Assembly: GCA_016287155.1 (NCBI GenBank)
Contig: JAEEWC010000050.1
Coordinates: 1-36,427, forward strand
DNA length: 36,427 bases
Direction of reading: 5' to 3'
Source: Clostridia bacterium
GTDB taxonomy: Bacteria; Bacillota; Clostridia; Christensenellales; UBA3700
Shown here: positions 7,277 through 15,113 of the stretch, in pieces
How positions within the stretch are numbered: the first letter of the stretch is position 1
How the letters are laid out: each line of letters starts with the position of its first letter
The notes under the pieces: model-generated
Told to the model about the DNA's origin: nothing
What the model saw: only the letters and a program-made list of their open reading frames with translations
Database searches by the model: none
Translations under genes and position numbers: made by a program

Positions 7277-8076
7277 TGCTACTTTGTCCAAAGTGTGGAA
7301 AGTTATTAGAAAAAGGATTAAACACATTTAAATGCCAAGATGGGCATTCATATGATATAGCGAAAGAAGGATATGTTAATCTACTTTTGCCAAACAAAAA
7401 GAATTCATTGCTTCCTGGGGATAATAAAGAAATGGTCTCGGCTAGGGAACAATTTTTAAATAAAGATTATTACGCACCGCTAAAAGAAGAGATTTCAAAA
7501 TATATAAATGAGCATTTCAAAAAGGATATTACTTTATTAGATGCTGGATGCGGAACTGGCTATTATTCAATACATATTAAAGAAAAATATCAATACGTAA
7601 TGAGAATTTTGGGAGTAGATATCTCTAAATTTGCAGTTCAAAAGGCTTCAAAGAAATCTAAAGAAGATACATTTGTTGTAGCTTCAATATTTGATTTACC
7701 TACAATAGATAAATGCTTTGATGTTATATTAAATATCTTTTCTCCTAAAGCAAATGAATCATTTTCAAGAGTACTAAAAGATGATGGCGTATTAATCCAG
7801 GTAATGCCTGGAGAGAATCATTTGATTGAATTAAAAGAGATTCTATACAAAGATAAAGTATACAAAAATGAAGTTGAATATGAATATAGTGGATTCAATC
7901 TAAAAGACAAGATGGAAGTTACATATTCAATTAAAGTAAACAAGGATGATTTAATGCACCTATTTACAATGACACCATATTTGTATAAAACTAAAATAGA
8001 AGACATTAAAGCTCTAGATGATATAAATGATTTGAATATAACAATAGATTTTGTAATTGCTGTATGGGGGAAATAA
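7276..8076 (+). CDS. RlmA-family 23S rRNA (guanine-N1) methyltransferase
   Basis: A 266-residue SAM-dependent methyltransferase of the RlmA/TlrB family, which methylates N1 of a guanine in helix 35 of 23S rRNA (G745 or G748). The N-terminal zinc site has C4-x2-C7, C20 and H24, followed by the family signature DIAKEGYVNLL and GDNKEMVSAREQFL. The SAM site is LDAGCGTGYYS near residues 91-101. TlrB-type members give macrolide resistance and RlmA(I) members do not; I cannot separate these by eye. It is translationally coupled on both sides by TAATG junctions. Confidence 0.88.
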   Translation: MLLCPKCGKLLEKGLNTFKCQDGHSYDIAKEGYVNLLLPNKKNSLLPGDNKEMVSAREQFLNKDYYAPLKEEISKYINEHFKKDITLLDAGCGTGYYSIHIKEKYQYVMRILGVDISKFAVQKASKKSKEDTFVVASIFDLPTIDKCFDVILNIFSPKANESFSRVLKDDGVLIQVMPGENHLIELKEILYKDKVYKNEVEYEYSGFNLKDKMEVTYSIKVNKDDLMHLFTMTPYLYKTKIEDIKALDDINDLNITIDFVIAVWGK

Positions 8077-8756
8077 TGGACGAGTTACAAAGATTAAAAG
8101 AAATACTTTGGGAAAAGGGTGCAAGCTTAATTGGCTTTTCAGATATATCTCAATTACCAGATAACAAAGGATATATTGGAGCTATAACTATTGGTTATAA
8201 ATTATTAGATGAATACTTTGAACAAATAAACGAAAACAAAGGCCCAACATTTGAATATTTCCATCACTATAGAGATGTTAATACAGCGCTTGATCAAATG
8301 GCCTTATATACAGCAACATATCTAGATAGATTAGGATATAAGTCAATGACAATTGCTGCATCGCAATCATCAAACACAGATCCATATAAAGGTGCATTCT
8401 CTCATAAGACAGCAGCAGTTTTAGCAGGTCTTGGTTGGATTGGTAAGAGTGGCGTATTCATTTCTGACGAATATGGTGGTAGAGTTAGATTCGCAACAGT
8501 TCTAACTATGATGCCTCTAAAGGCAGAAAAGCCAATCTCTGAAAATAAGTGCGGTAGTTGTATGTTATGTTTTAAAGCATGCCCGGCTGGCGCTATCCTT
8601 GGAAAGAATTATGTTTTAGGAGATGAAAGAGAAACAATCTTTGATGCTGAAAAGTGTTCAAGCTATATGAAGAAGAATTACCAAAATGTTGGTAGAGGCT
8701 CTGTGTGTGGTCAATGTATTGCTGTATGTCCTAAATATAAGGGAAGTAAAAATTAA
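8076..8756 (+). CDS. QueG-like protein with two [4Fe-4S] clusters
   Basis: A 226-residue protein related to epoxyqueuosine reductase but shorter than full QueG (about 350 or more). It keeps the QueG-like core TAAVLAGLGWIGKSG and two cluster motifs, CGSCMLCFKACPAG and CGQCIAVCPK, plus an extra Cys in EKC. QueG proper uses cobalamin to finish queuosine in tRNA. This short version lacks the C-terminal HEAT-like region, so its substrate is uncertain. The ATG at 8076 overlaps the upstream stop and has GGGGGA before it; the ATG at 8064 would contain that ribosome site. Its 3' end overlaps the convergent chromate transporter gene by 4 nt. Confidence 0.8.
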   Translation: MDELQRLKEILWEKGASLIGFSDISQLPDNKGYIGAITIGYKLLDEYFEQINENKGPTFEYFHHYRDVNTALDQMALYTATYLDRLGYKSMTIAASQSSNTDPYKGAFSHKTAAVLAGLGWIGKSGVFISDEYGGRVRFATVLTMMPLKAEKPISENKCGSCMLCFKACPAGAILGKNYVLGDERETIFDAEKCSSYMKKNYQNVGRGSVCGQCIAVCPKYKGSKN

Positions 8757-9325
8757 AACGCGTAGATAGCCATACCTAAGCAAGCAGATATTACAATTAG
8801 AAGAATTGGTGGTATCTGCTTTTTAAATACAAATTTTGTAACGGCCATAGCTGTAGATAAGATAACAGCGATTATTAAAGCTCTATAATCAAAATCAAAA
8901 GCTCTAGCTGAAATATCTCCAAATACTAAATCGACAAAAAGTAGAATACCAACTGATATGATAAGTCCAATAACGACTTGTCTTACACCTTTTAGTGCAG
9001 CTTCAATATATTTATTGCTTGAGAAATATTTCAATAAAGAAACAATAGTTAGCATTATTAAGAATGCAGGAAGTATTACAGATAAAGTCGCAATTAAAGA
9101 ACCTACAATACCTGCTTGCGATGCTCCAACGAATGTAGCCATATTTACGGCAATAGGGCCTGGTGTTGATTCGCTAACACCAATCATATCTAAAAGTTCA
9201 GATTCGGTAAGCCATTCGTTTCTTAGAACTTCTTCCTTTAAAAGAGGAATCATTCCATATCCGCCACCAAAAGAGAAGGCGCCAATCTTTAAGAATGAAA
9301 GGAATAAACTAAGATAAATGTTCAT
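8753..9325 (-). CDS. Chromate transporter-family protein, second half
   Basis: A 190-residue CHR-family membrane protein, one of a pair of single-domain proteins that together resemble a full-length ChrA. It has the family motif FSFGGGYGMIPL near the N-terminus, then ESTPGPIAVNMATFVG and about five or six hydrophobic segments. The family exports chromate or takes up related oxyanions; in anaerobes the real substrate is often unknown. Two ATGs lie after GGAGG: the one at 9331 is only 3 nt away, the one at 9325 is 9 nt away and better spaced. The start lies inside the end of the upstream partner. Confidence 0.85.
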   Translation of the reverse strand: MNIYLSLFLSFLKIGAFSFGGGYGMIPLLKEEVLRNEWLTESELLDMIGVSESTPGPIAVNMATFVGASQAGIVGSLIATLSVILPAFLIMLTIVSLLKYFSSNKYIEAALKGVRQVVIGLIISVGILLFVDLVFGDISARAFDFDYRALIIAVILSTAMAVTKFVFKKQIPPILLIVISACLGMAIYAF

Positions 9326-9962
9326 CTTCATCTACCTCCTTTTCTTCTTTTACAATTACGACGTCGTCTTGTGGCTCTTCTTTAGACTTTAATTTCTTTT
9401 CTCTATATTGATTGATTGCGTATACCATTAATCCAACAACAGCGCCGATTAAGATTAAGAAGATTGATGAGAAATTAACCGAGAATACATCAATCAAAAT
9501 CATAGCAACAATTGTTGTAAAGATAATTGTAAGTGGTATAGGCTTTTTCTCAGCCTTTAAAAATAATTTGATGCCGGCAGAGATTATAAGTAGAGAAACC
9601 CCAACTTTGATTCCTTTAAATGCATTTGCAATAACTTCTATTTCTAATAGATTGTTGAAGAATAGTGAAATTAAAAAGATTATTACAAAAGATGGTAAGA
9701 CAACACCGATGGTTGCAAATAGAGAACCTAAAAATCCAGCAACTTTATATCCGATGTATGTAGCAGAGTTGATGGCAATTGGACCTGGTGTTGATTCAGC
9801 AAGCGCAACGCAATTTAAAAACTCTTCATTTGTAATCCATTTCTTCTTTTCTATACATTCATTTTCAATAAGTGAAATCATGGCATATCCACCACCGAAA
9901 GTGAATAGCCCAATTTTGAAGAATGTTAAAAATAATTTTAGTGCTTGCTTTAGCTTATCCAT
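9309..9962 (-). CDS. Chromate transporter-family protein, first half
   Basis: A 217-residue CHR-domain membrane protein, partner of the overlapping downstream gene. Motifs: FTFGGGYAMISLIENE near residue 20 and ESTPGPIAINSATYIGYK near residue 54. The C-terminus beyond the last helix is cytoplasmic and strongly charged (KSKEEPQDDVVIVKEEKEVDEDEH), and this extension encodes the ribosome site for its partner. No Shine-Dalgarno precedes the ATG. The promoter -10 ends only 8 nt upstream, so the transcript is essentially leaderless. Confidence 0.85.
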   Translation of the reverse strand: MDKLKQALKLFLTFFKIGLFTFGGGYAMISLIENECIEKKKWITNEEFLNCVALAESTPGPIAINSATYIGYKVAGFLGSLFATIGVVLPSFVIIFLISLFFNNLLEIEVIANAFKGIKVGVSLLIISAGIKLFLKAEKKPIPLTIIFTTIVAMILIDVFSVNFSSIFLILIGAVVGLMVYAINQYREKKLKSKEEPQDDVVIVKEEKEVDEDEHLS

Positions 9963-9970
9963 ACAGCCTA

Positions 9971-9999
9971 ATTATATAGGCGCGAATAATTTTAGTCAA
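9971..9999 (-). promoter_or_regulatory. Strong promoter giving near-leaderless chromate transporter mRNA
   Basis: On the minus strand, TTGACT (9999-9994), a 17-bp spacer and TATAAT (9976-9971) make a near-consensus promoter. The predicted start is at about 9964, one or two bases before the ATG at 9962, leaving no room for a Shine-Dalgarno sequence. Confidence 0.75.
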
Positions 10000-10036
10000 T
10001 TTGCGTGCTTGCGCAAAATAATAAAAATATTATTAA
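10000..10036 (+). promoter_or_regulatory. GC-rich hairpin and putative metF promoter
   Basis: TTTGCG and CGCAAA (10000-10005 and 10012-10017) form a small hairpin nearly identical to the one at 341-360. TTGCGC at 10009-10014, 16 bases and TATTAA (10031-10036) would form the metF promoter. A second possible -10, TTAAAA, lies near 10053. Confidence 0.4.
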
Positions 10037-10089
10037 AAAATAAATATTTATGTTAAAATAAGTTCTAATATACAACAAAGAGGTATCTA

Positions 10090-10977
10090 ATGAAGCTATC
10101 TAATTTATTCAATGAAAAGAAAATGGTTTATTCTTTTGAGGTATTTCCTCCAAAGTTAGAATCAGATATATCTACAATTTATTCTACTCTAGATGGATTA
10201 AAGAGTGTAAAACCAGATTATATTTCTGTTACATATTCTGCTGGGGGTGGTTCTAATAACTCTAGATCTATTGAGATTGCTTCATTAATTAAAAACCAAT
10301 ATGGCATTGAACCTCTTGCCCACTTAACTTGTATTAATTCAACAAAAGAACAAACACTTGAGGTCGCAAAGAAATTAAAGCAAGAAGGCATTGAAAATGT
10401 ATTAGCTTTAAGAGGAGATAGAATTCCAGGTAGTACATGTAAAGATTTTTCTTATGCATCAGATTTAGTTAAATTCATTAAAGGTGAAGGACTTGACTTT
10501 GATTTTGCTGGGGCTTGCTATCCAGAAGGCCATCCAGAAGCAGCATCTTTAGATGTAGATATTGATAATTTAAAGAAAAAGATTGATGCTGGTGTCACTC
10601 ACTTAAATACACAATTGTTTTTTGATAACGAAGATTTCTATAGATTTATAGATAAAGTAAGAGCTGCTGGAATTAATGTTCCTATCCAAGCTGGTATTAT
10701 GCCAGTTGTAAAGCAAGCAACAATTACAAGAACAATTGCTATGACAGGTACAAAGGTTCCATCAAAGCTATCTAGAATGATTGCAAGATTTGCAGAAAAC
10801 CCAGAAGGCTTAATTGAAGCAGGTGTATTATATGCCGTAGATCAAATTGCAGACTTAGTTGGTTCAGGTGCATGCCAAGGTGTTCACTTATATGTAATGA
10901 ATAATGCAACTATTGCTAAAAAGATTACAAACGACATATCAAGTTTAATTGATGGTGTAAATAATAGAGCATGGTAA
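10090..10977 (+). CDS. metF: Methylenetetrahydrofolate reductase
   Basis: A 295-residue FAD-dependent TIM-barrel enzyme that reduces 5,10-methylene-THF to 5-methyl-THF for methionine synthesis. Family features seen in order: SFEVFPPK at the N-terminus with the catalytic Glu, SVTYSAGG, HLTCINSTKEQTLE, NVLALRGDRIPG (FAD site), GACYPEGHPEA, and THLNTQLFFDNEDFYRF. Length matches bacterial MetF. Whether the donor is NADH or ferredoxin/NADH cannot be seen. It heads a unit with the methionine synthase reactivation domain and MetH, and its last codons overlap the next start by 7 nt. The ribosome site is AAGAGG. Confidence 0.95.
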   Translation: MKLSNLFNEKKMVYSFEVFPPKLESDISTIYSTLDGLKSVKPDYISVTYSAGGGSNNSRSIEIASLIKNQYGIEPLAHLTCINSTKEQTLEVAKKLKQEGIENVLALRGDRIPGSTCKDFSYASDLVKFIKGEGLDFDFAGACYPEGHPEAASLDVDIDNLKKKIDAGVTHLNTQLFFDNEDFYRFIDKVRAAGINVPIQAGIMPVVKQATITRTIAMTGTKVPSKLSRMIARFAENPEGLIEAGVLYAVDQIADLVGSGACQGVHLYVMNNATIAKKITNDISSLIDGVNNRAW

Positions 10978-11528
10978 TAGATAGACGCGAATTATTATCT
11001 TATTTAGGATATAGAGGTCAAGAGATGACAAAAGAGCTTGATGAAAAGATAAATCAAGCCATTTCAATTTGTGAAAAACTTGTCCAACCAAGAAGCGTCG
11101 TAAAAAGATTTAAAGTAGATAAAGAAACAAAATCAATCGTTGGTACAACTCTAAAACTACCAGGTGAAGATATTTGGAAACATATAGAAGGCTGTAGCGA
11201 AATATATTTACTTTGTGGAACTATAGGCTTTAATGTAGAAAAAGAAATAGCAAAGAATTTTGTTAAGGACAAAACTCTAGCGATTATATTAGATGCCGCT
11301 GCTACAAGCGCAATAGAATCATATCTTGATGATATTGAAAAAACACTTGATGGTAAATTGACTACAAGATATTCATGCGGATATGGCGATCTAAATATAG
11401 AAATACAAAAAGAAATTTGTGCAGTACTAGATACTTTTAGAAAGATTGGCGTATATGTAAATGAAGCATATATGTTATCTCCACAAAAATCTGTTACTGC
11501 AATTATTGGAGTTATAGATGAACTTTAG
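10971..11528 (+). CDS. Stand-alone methionine synthase reactivation domain
   Basis: A 185-residue protein matching the C-terminal SAM-binding activation domain of MetH as a separate polypeptide. The diagnostic segment is RYSCGYGDLNIEIQ near residues 133-146; the canonical form is RYSPGYGDLP, so Cys replaces Pro. It also has the helix AAATSAIESYLDDIE and the C-terminal MLSPQKSVTAIIG. In full-length MetH this module uses SAM and an electron donor to rescue oxidised cob(II)alamin. Overlaps with metF (7 nt) and metH (11 nt) imply coupled translation and near-stoichiometric production. Confidence 0.88.
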   Translation: MVIDRRELLSYLGYRGQEMTKELDEKINQAISICEKLVQPRSVVKRFKVDKETKSIVGTTLKLPGEDIWKHIEGCSEIYLLCGTIGFNVEKEIAKNFVKDKTLAIILDAAATSAIESYLDDIEKTLDGKLTTRYSCGYGDLNIEIQKEICAVLDTFRKIGVYVNEAYMLSPQKSVTAIIGVIDEL

Positions 11529-13860
11529 AGAAAAGCTTAATTCTGGATTCGTTGTATTAGATGGGGCTATGGGTACCCAATTGCAAAAGCACGGCCTAAA
11601 GGGTGGTGAAATTCCTGAGAGATACAATTATTTAAACCCAGAATTGATGGTTGCTATCCAAAAAGATTATATAAATGCAGGTAGTGATGCTATAACTACA
11701 AATACATTTGGCGCAAATAGAAAGAAGATGGGCTCATCTGAAGAAGTTAAGAAAGTCATCTTATCTGCTATTGATGTAGCAAGAAAAGCGGCCGGAGATA
11801 AATATGTAATGTTAGACATTGGACCAATTGGTGAATTAATTGAACCAATGGGCTCTATGACATTTGATGAAGCTTACGATATATTCAAAGAACAAGTTGA
11901 GATTGCTAAAGATAAGGTTGATGCTTTTATCATTGAAACAATGTCAGACTTGTATGAAACAAAGGCTGCAGTTTTAGCTGCTAAAGAAAATTCAGATTTA
12001 CCAATCTTATGTTCTATGACATTTATGCAAGATGGTAGAACATTTACTGGTACAGGCGTAGATAGTTTTGGTTTAACAATATCTCCATTTGTAGATGCAA
12101 TCGGTATTAACTGTTCACTTGGACCAAAGCAAATTCTTCCTATTATGAAAGAATTAGCAAAATGGACATCAAAGCCATTATTCATCCAAGCTAACGCAGG
12201 TATCCCAAATGCTCAAATGTTATATCCAGTAGGCCCAGATGAATTTAAAGAAGTATATCAAAGATATATTGACGCTGGAGTTACTATTTTAGGCGGATGC
12301 TGTGGTACTGCTCCAGAATACATTGCAAAGGTTAAAGAATTAGTTCAAGAAAACACATATAAGAAACGTGAAGTTAAAGTTCAAAAAGCAGTTTGTTCAG
12401 CAACAAATACTGTTGTCATTGATGACATTAAAGTTATCGGGGAAAGAATTAACCCAACAGGTAAGAAGTTGATGAAACAAGCTTTAATTGATGGCAACTT
12501 TGAATATGTTGCATCACAAGCTTTAGAACAAGTTGAAGCAGGGGCTGACATCTTAGATGTCAATGCAGGTCTTCCTGAAATCGATGAAAAGGCTACGCTT
12601 GTTAAAATGATAAGAACAGTTCAAGGCGTTGTAAATGCTCCACTTCAAATCGACTGCGGTAAAAAAGAAGCAATCGAAGCAGGTTTGAGATATTGCAATG
12701 GTAGAGCTATTCTAAACTCAGTTAATGGTGAAGACAAAGTTTTAAATAATTTATTGCCTTTAGTTAAAAAATATGGGGCAATGGTTGTTGGTTTAACAAT
12801 CGATGAGGCTGGTCTTCCAAAAACTATAGAAGATAGAATTAGAATCGCTGAAAAGATTATAAATCGTGCTAAAGAATACGGAATCCCAGAAGAAGATTTA
12901 ATTATTGACTGTTTGACACTAACAGTATCAGTTGAGAAAGATCAAGCTAAAAACACACTTGGTGCAATTGAACAAATTAAATCCAAATACCCAGTTAATT
13001 CAACTCTTGGTGTGTCTAATATTTCATTTGGTTTGCCTAATAGGCAAGTTGTTAATTCAGCATTCTTAAAAACAGCTCTTGCATATGGTTTGGACTTCCC
13101 AATTATAAACCCAAATATTCCATCAAATATGGAAGCTATTAAGGCTTATAAAGAGAACAAACTATCTAAAGAAATGTATTTCGATTCATTCATGGATGCT
13201 GTAGACAACAATATGAATTTTAAGGAAGAAGTTGTTGTTACCGAAAAGCAAACACAAGATATATTCTATTGCATTAAAAGAGGTCTAAATCAAGCTCAAG
13301 AAGCTTGCAAAGAATTGCTAAAAACAAATGACCCAATTACTGTTATAAATGAGTATTTAATTCCAGCTCTAAATGTAGTTGGTGATGAGTACGAAAAGGG
13401 CATTTTATTCTTACCTCAATTAATCGCTGCAGCAGAGAGCGCAAAGCTATGTTTTAATGAAATTAAAAAAGTGCTTCCAGTTGGTGGTGATACAAAGGGT
13501 AAAATTGTCATTGCAACCGTTAAGGGAGACATCCATGATATTGGCAAAAATATCGTAAAAACTGTACTTGAAAATTATGGTTATAACGTTATTGATTTAG
13601 GTAAGAATGTACCACCAGAAGATATAGTTGATGCAACAATTAAGAGTGGTGCAAAATTAGTTGGATTAAGTGCTTTAATGACTACAACAGTTGGTTCAAT
13701 GGAAGATACAATTGCACTACTTAAAGCAAACAATGTTGATTGCAAAGTAATGGTTGGCGGAGCAGTTCTAAATCCAGATTATGCACAAAAGATTGGTGCA
13801 GATTTCTATGCAAAAGATGCTAACCAAAGCGTTAAAATTGCTCAAAGAGTTTTAGGATAA
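11518..13860 (+). CDS. metH: B12-dependent methionine synthase lacking activation domain
   Basis: A 780-residue cobalamin-dependent methionine synthase transferring methyl from 5-methyl-THF to homocysteine. The homocysteine domain (about 1-285) has zinc ligands C199 (GINCS) and C261/C262 (GGCCGT). The pterin domain (about 305-570) has IGERINPTGKK and DVNAGLP. The B12 cap (about 590-660) and B12 domain follow with GDIHDIG, H673 being the axial ligand, and VGLSALMTTT. The protein ends after the B12 domain, about 340 residues short of E. coli MetH; the missing reactivation domain is supplied by the overlapping upstream gene. Confidence 0.95.
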   Translation: MNFREKLNSGFVVLDGAMGTQLQKHGLKGGEIPERYNYLNPELMVAIQKDYINAGSDAITTNTFGANRKKMGSSEEVKKVILSAIDVARKAAGDKYVMLDIGPIGELIEPMGSMTFDEAYDIFKEQVEIAKDKVDAFIIETMSDLYETKAAVLAAKENSDLPILCSMTFMQDGRTFTGTGVDSFGLTISPFVDAIGINCSLGPKQILPIMKELAKWTSKPLFIQANAGIPNAQMLYPVGPDEFKEVYQRYIDAGVTILGGCCGTAPEYIAKVKELVQENTYKKREVKVQKAVCSATNTVVIDDIKVIGERINPTGKKLMKQALIDGNFEYVASQALEQVEAGADILDVNAGLPEIDEKATLVKMIRTVQGVVNAPLQIDCGKKEAIEAGLRYCNGRAILNSVNGEDKVLNNLLPLVKKYGAMVVGLTIDEAGLPKTIEDRIRIAEKIINRAKEYGIPEEDLIIDCLTLTVSVEKDQAKNTLGAIEQIKSKYPVNSTLGVSNISFGLPNRQVVNSAFLKTALAYGLDFPIINPNIPSNMEAIKAYKENKLSKEMYFDSFMDAVDNNMNFKEEVVVTEKQTQDIFYCIKRGLNQAQEACKELLKTNDPITVINEYLIPALNVVGDEYEKGILFLPQLIAAAESAKLCFNEIKKVLPVGGDTKGKIVIATVKGDIHDIGKNIVKTVLENYGYNVIDLGKNVPPEDIVDATIKSGAKLVGLSALMTTTVGSMEDTIALLKANNVDCKVMVGGAVLNPDYAQKIGADFYAKDANQSVKIAQRVLG

Positions 13861-13867
13861 GCAAGAT

Positions 13868-13895
13868 ATTGAGATAATTTTGTCTCATAAAATAT
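13868..13895 (+). terminator. Weak terminator-like hairpin after metH
   Basis: TGAGA (13870-13874) pairs with TCTCA (13883-13887) over an 8-nt loop, followed by TAAAATATT. The stem is short and the T-run poor, so the call is tentative. Confidence 0.3.
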
Positions 13896-13903
13896 TATGC
13901 GCG

Positions 13904-13932
13904 TTGAAGTTTAATTTAAAATATGTTATTTT
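13904..13932 (+). promoter_or_regulatory. Promoter giving leaderless HipA-like mRNA
   Basis: TTGAAG (13904-13909), a 17-bp spacer and TATTTT (13927-13932). The ATG begins 7 nt after the -10, which is the expected transcription start itself. GCGCG immediately precedes the -35. Confidence 0.6.
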
Positions 13933-13938
13933 AGATGT

Positions 13939-15012
13939 ATGAAAGATATGTTGCTTCTAAGTAAAGACACAATAATTGCGAAGTATATTAACAACAAATT
14001 AGAGATTGTTAATTATGATTTATTGCCTATGTATTTACAAAGGAATGGAGATTTTGAACTATGGCTTGAATCTCGCGCTGTAGATTCTCATAGAGCGACA
14101 TCACGTTTTATTAAAAAGGCATTAAGACTAGAAGAGAAAGATGATTTGGCGACAGTAATAAAGGTTAATGCTGTGACTATTACGGATACATATTGGGTTA
14201 AACAAATAGATAGCAATTTAACATATAAAGATGTTGTTTATAATGAAGATTTTTATACACAAGTTGCAGCAAAATCATATTCTAACTTGGCATATACCGG
14301 AAGTGGGGATAGTTTGAATTATTTGTTGTATACAAATAAACTATCAAGAACACCTGAGGCAACGAATATAGGAAGTTATGAAAAGTGTTGGAAATTCCAA
14401 AATGGGAATTGGTGGATGTTCAAGAAAGGTAATCGATTCCAAAGATTTTCTGAACTATTTATTTATTATTTAGGAATTGAATTGGGTTTCAACATGGCAA
14501 CATATTCAAAAACAAAAGATGGGGTCAAAACAAGAGATTTTACCAACAATAATGAATATAATTTTGAACCAGCCTTTAGTTTTTTAGGAGATAATGATTC
14601 CTTAGAATATGCAATCGAAAGATTGCAACAAATTGCACCACAAGCCATCCCGGAGTATGTAAACATGATCTATTTGGATGCTTTGGTTAGAAATTTTGAT
14701 AGGCATACTTTTAACTTTGGGCTGTTAAGAAACCCTAATACAGGAGAGATAATTTCGTTAGCTCCCAATTTTGACAACAACAATGCTCTCATATCTAGTG
14801 GATATGAATGGTCAAATCCAAGGAGAGCAAATGACGTTATGGTAGCTGATATTAATAGAGTTATTGAAAATCATCCTACTTATGCAAAGTATATGCCAAT
14901 TGTCACAGAAGATATGGTTGAACGAGCTATTAATAAAACACATATGAAAGTAAAGAAGAAATTAATAATTGCGTTTGTAATGAATGCGTATAGTCAAATA
15001 AATTTCGAATAG
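13939..15012 (+). CDS. HipA-like kinase-fold protein, orphan
   Basis: A 357-residue protein related to HipA/CtkA kinases. The catalytic-core signature ALVRNFDRHTFNFG (about residues 249-262) holds the HipA-type D-R-H...N, and NFDNNNAL (about 275-282) corresponds to the metal-binding Asp loop. The region GNWWMFKKGN near residue 155 could hold the ATP-site lysine. The N-terminus (residues 1-120) is not the usual HipA N-subdomain. HipA proteins phosphorylate proteins such as GltX and are silenced by a HipB antitoxin; none is adjacent here. There is no ribosome site upstream and a promoter -10 abuts the start. A strong terminator follows. A regulatory kinase or phage-defence role is as likely as a toxin. 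Confidence 0.75.
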   Translation: MKDMLLLSKDTIIAKYINNKLEIVNYDLLPMYLQRNGDFELWLESRAVDSHRATSRFIKKALRLEEKDDLATVIKVNAVTITDTYWVKQIDSNLTYKDVVYNEDFYTQVAAKSYSNLAYTGSGDSLNYLLYTNKLSRTPEATNIGSYEKCWKFQNGNWWMFKKGNRFQRFSELFIYYLGIELGFNMATYSKTKDGVKTRDFTNNNEYNFEPAFSFLGDNDSLEYAIERLQQIAPQAIPEYVNMIYLDALVRNFDRHTFNFGLLRNPNTGEIISLAPNFDNNNALISSGYEWSNPRRANDVMVADINRVIENHPTYAKYMPIVTEDMVERAINKTHMKVKKKLIIAFVMNAYSQINFE

Positions 15013-15018
15013 TTTTTG

Positions 15019-15048
15019 CGGAGGTTTATACCTCCGTTTCTTTTTTTC
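15019..15048 (+). terminator. Intrinsic terminator of HipA-like gene
   Basis: A perfect 7-bp stem CGGAGGT/ACCTCCG with a TTAT loop (15019-15036) followed by TTTC and seven Ts. It isolates the kinase gene from the Lrp operon. Confidence 0.92.
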
Positions 15049-15077
15049 TTGCATACGCGCAAAGTATGTTATATCAT
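15049..15077 (+). promoter_or_regulatory. Promoter of the Lrp/aromatic operon
   Basis: TTGCAT (15049-15054), 17 bp and TATCAT (15072-15077). The spacer contains CGCGCAAAG. The start would lie near 15084, leaving a ~30-nt leader with GGAGG before the ATG. The inverted stretch GCATACGCGC...GTATG could be an Lrp site. Confidence 0.6.
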
Positions 15078-15113
15078 TATAATACTATAATATTTTATGC
15101 ACGGAGGCGCATT

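Noticed and set aside
9412-10056. Long plus-strand frame opposite the chromate transporter gene
   Set aside because: Antisense to a well-supported CHR gene, no ribosome site, and its 3' end runs through the divergent promoter region.
10031-10089. S-box (SAM) or B12 riboswitch before metF
   Set aside because: The gap is too short and has none of the conserved elements of either class.
13939-15012. HipA-HipB toxin-antitoxin pair with the XRE protein at 25720-25935
   Set aside because: The XRE gene is about 11 kb away, forms an operon with yqeY and has its own operators, so a pairing is not supported.
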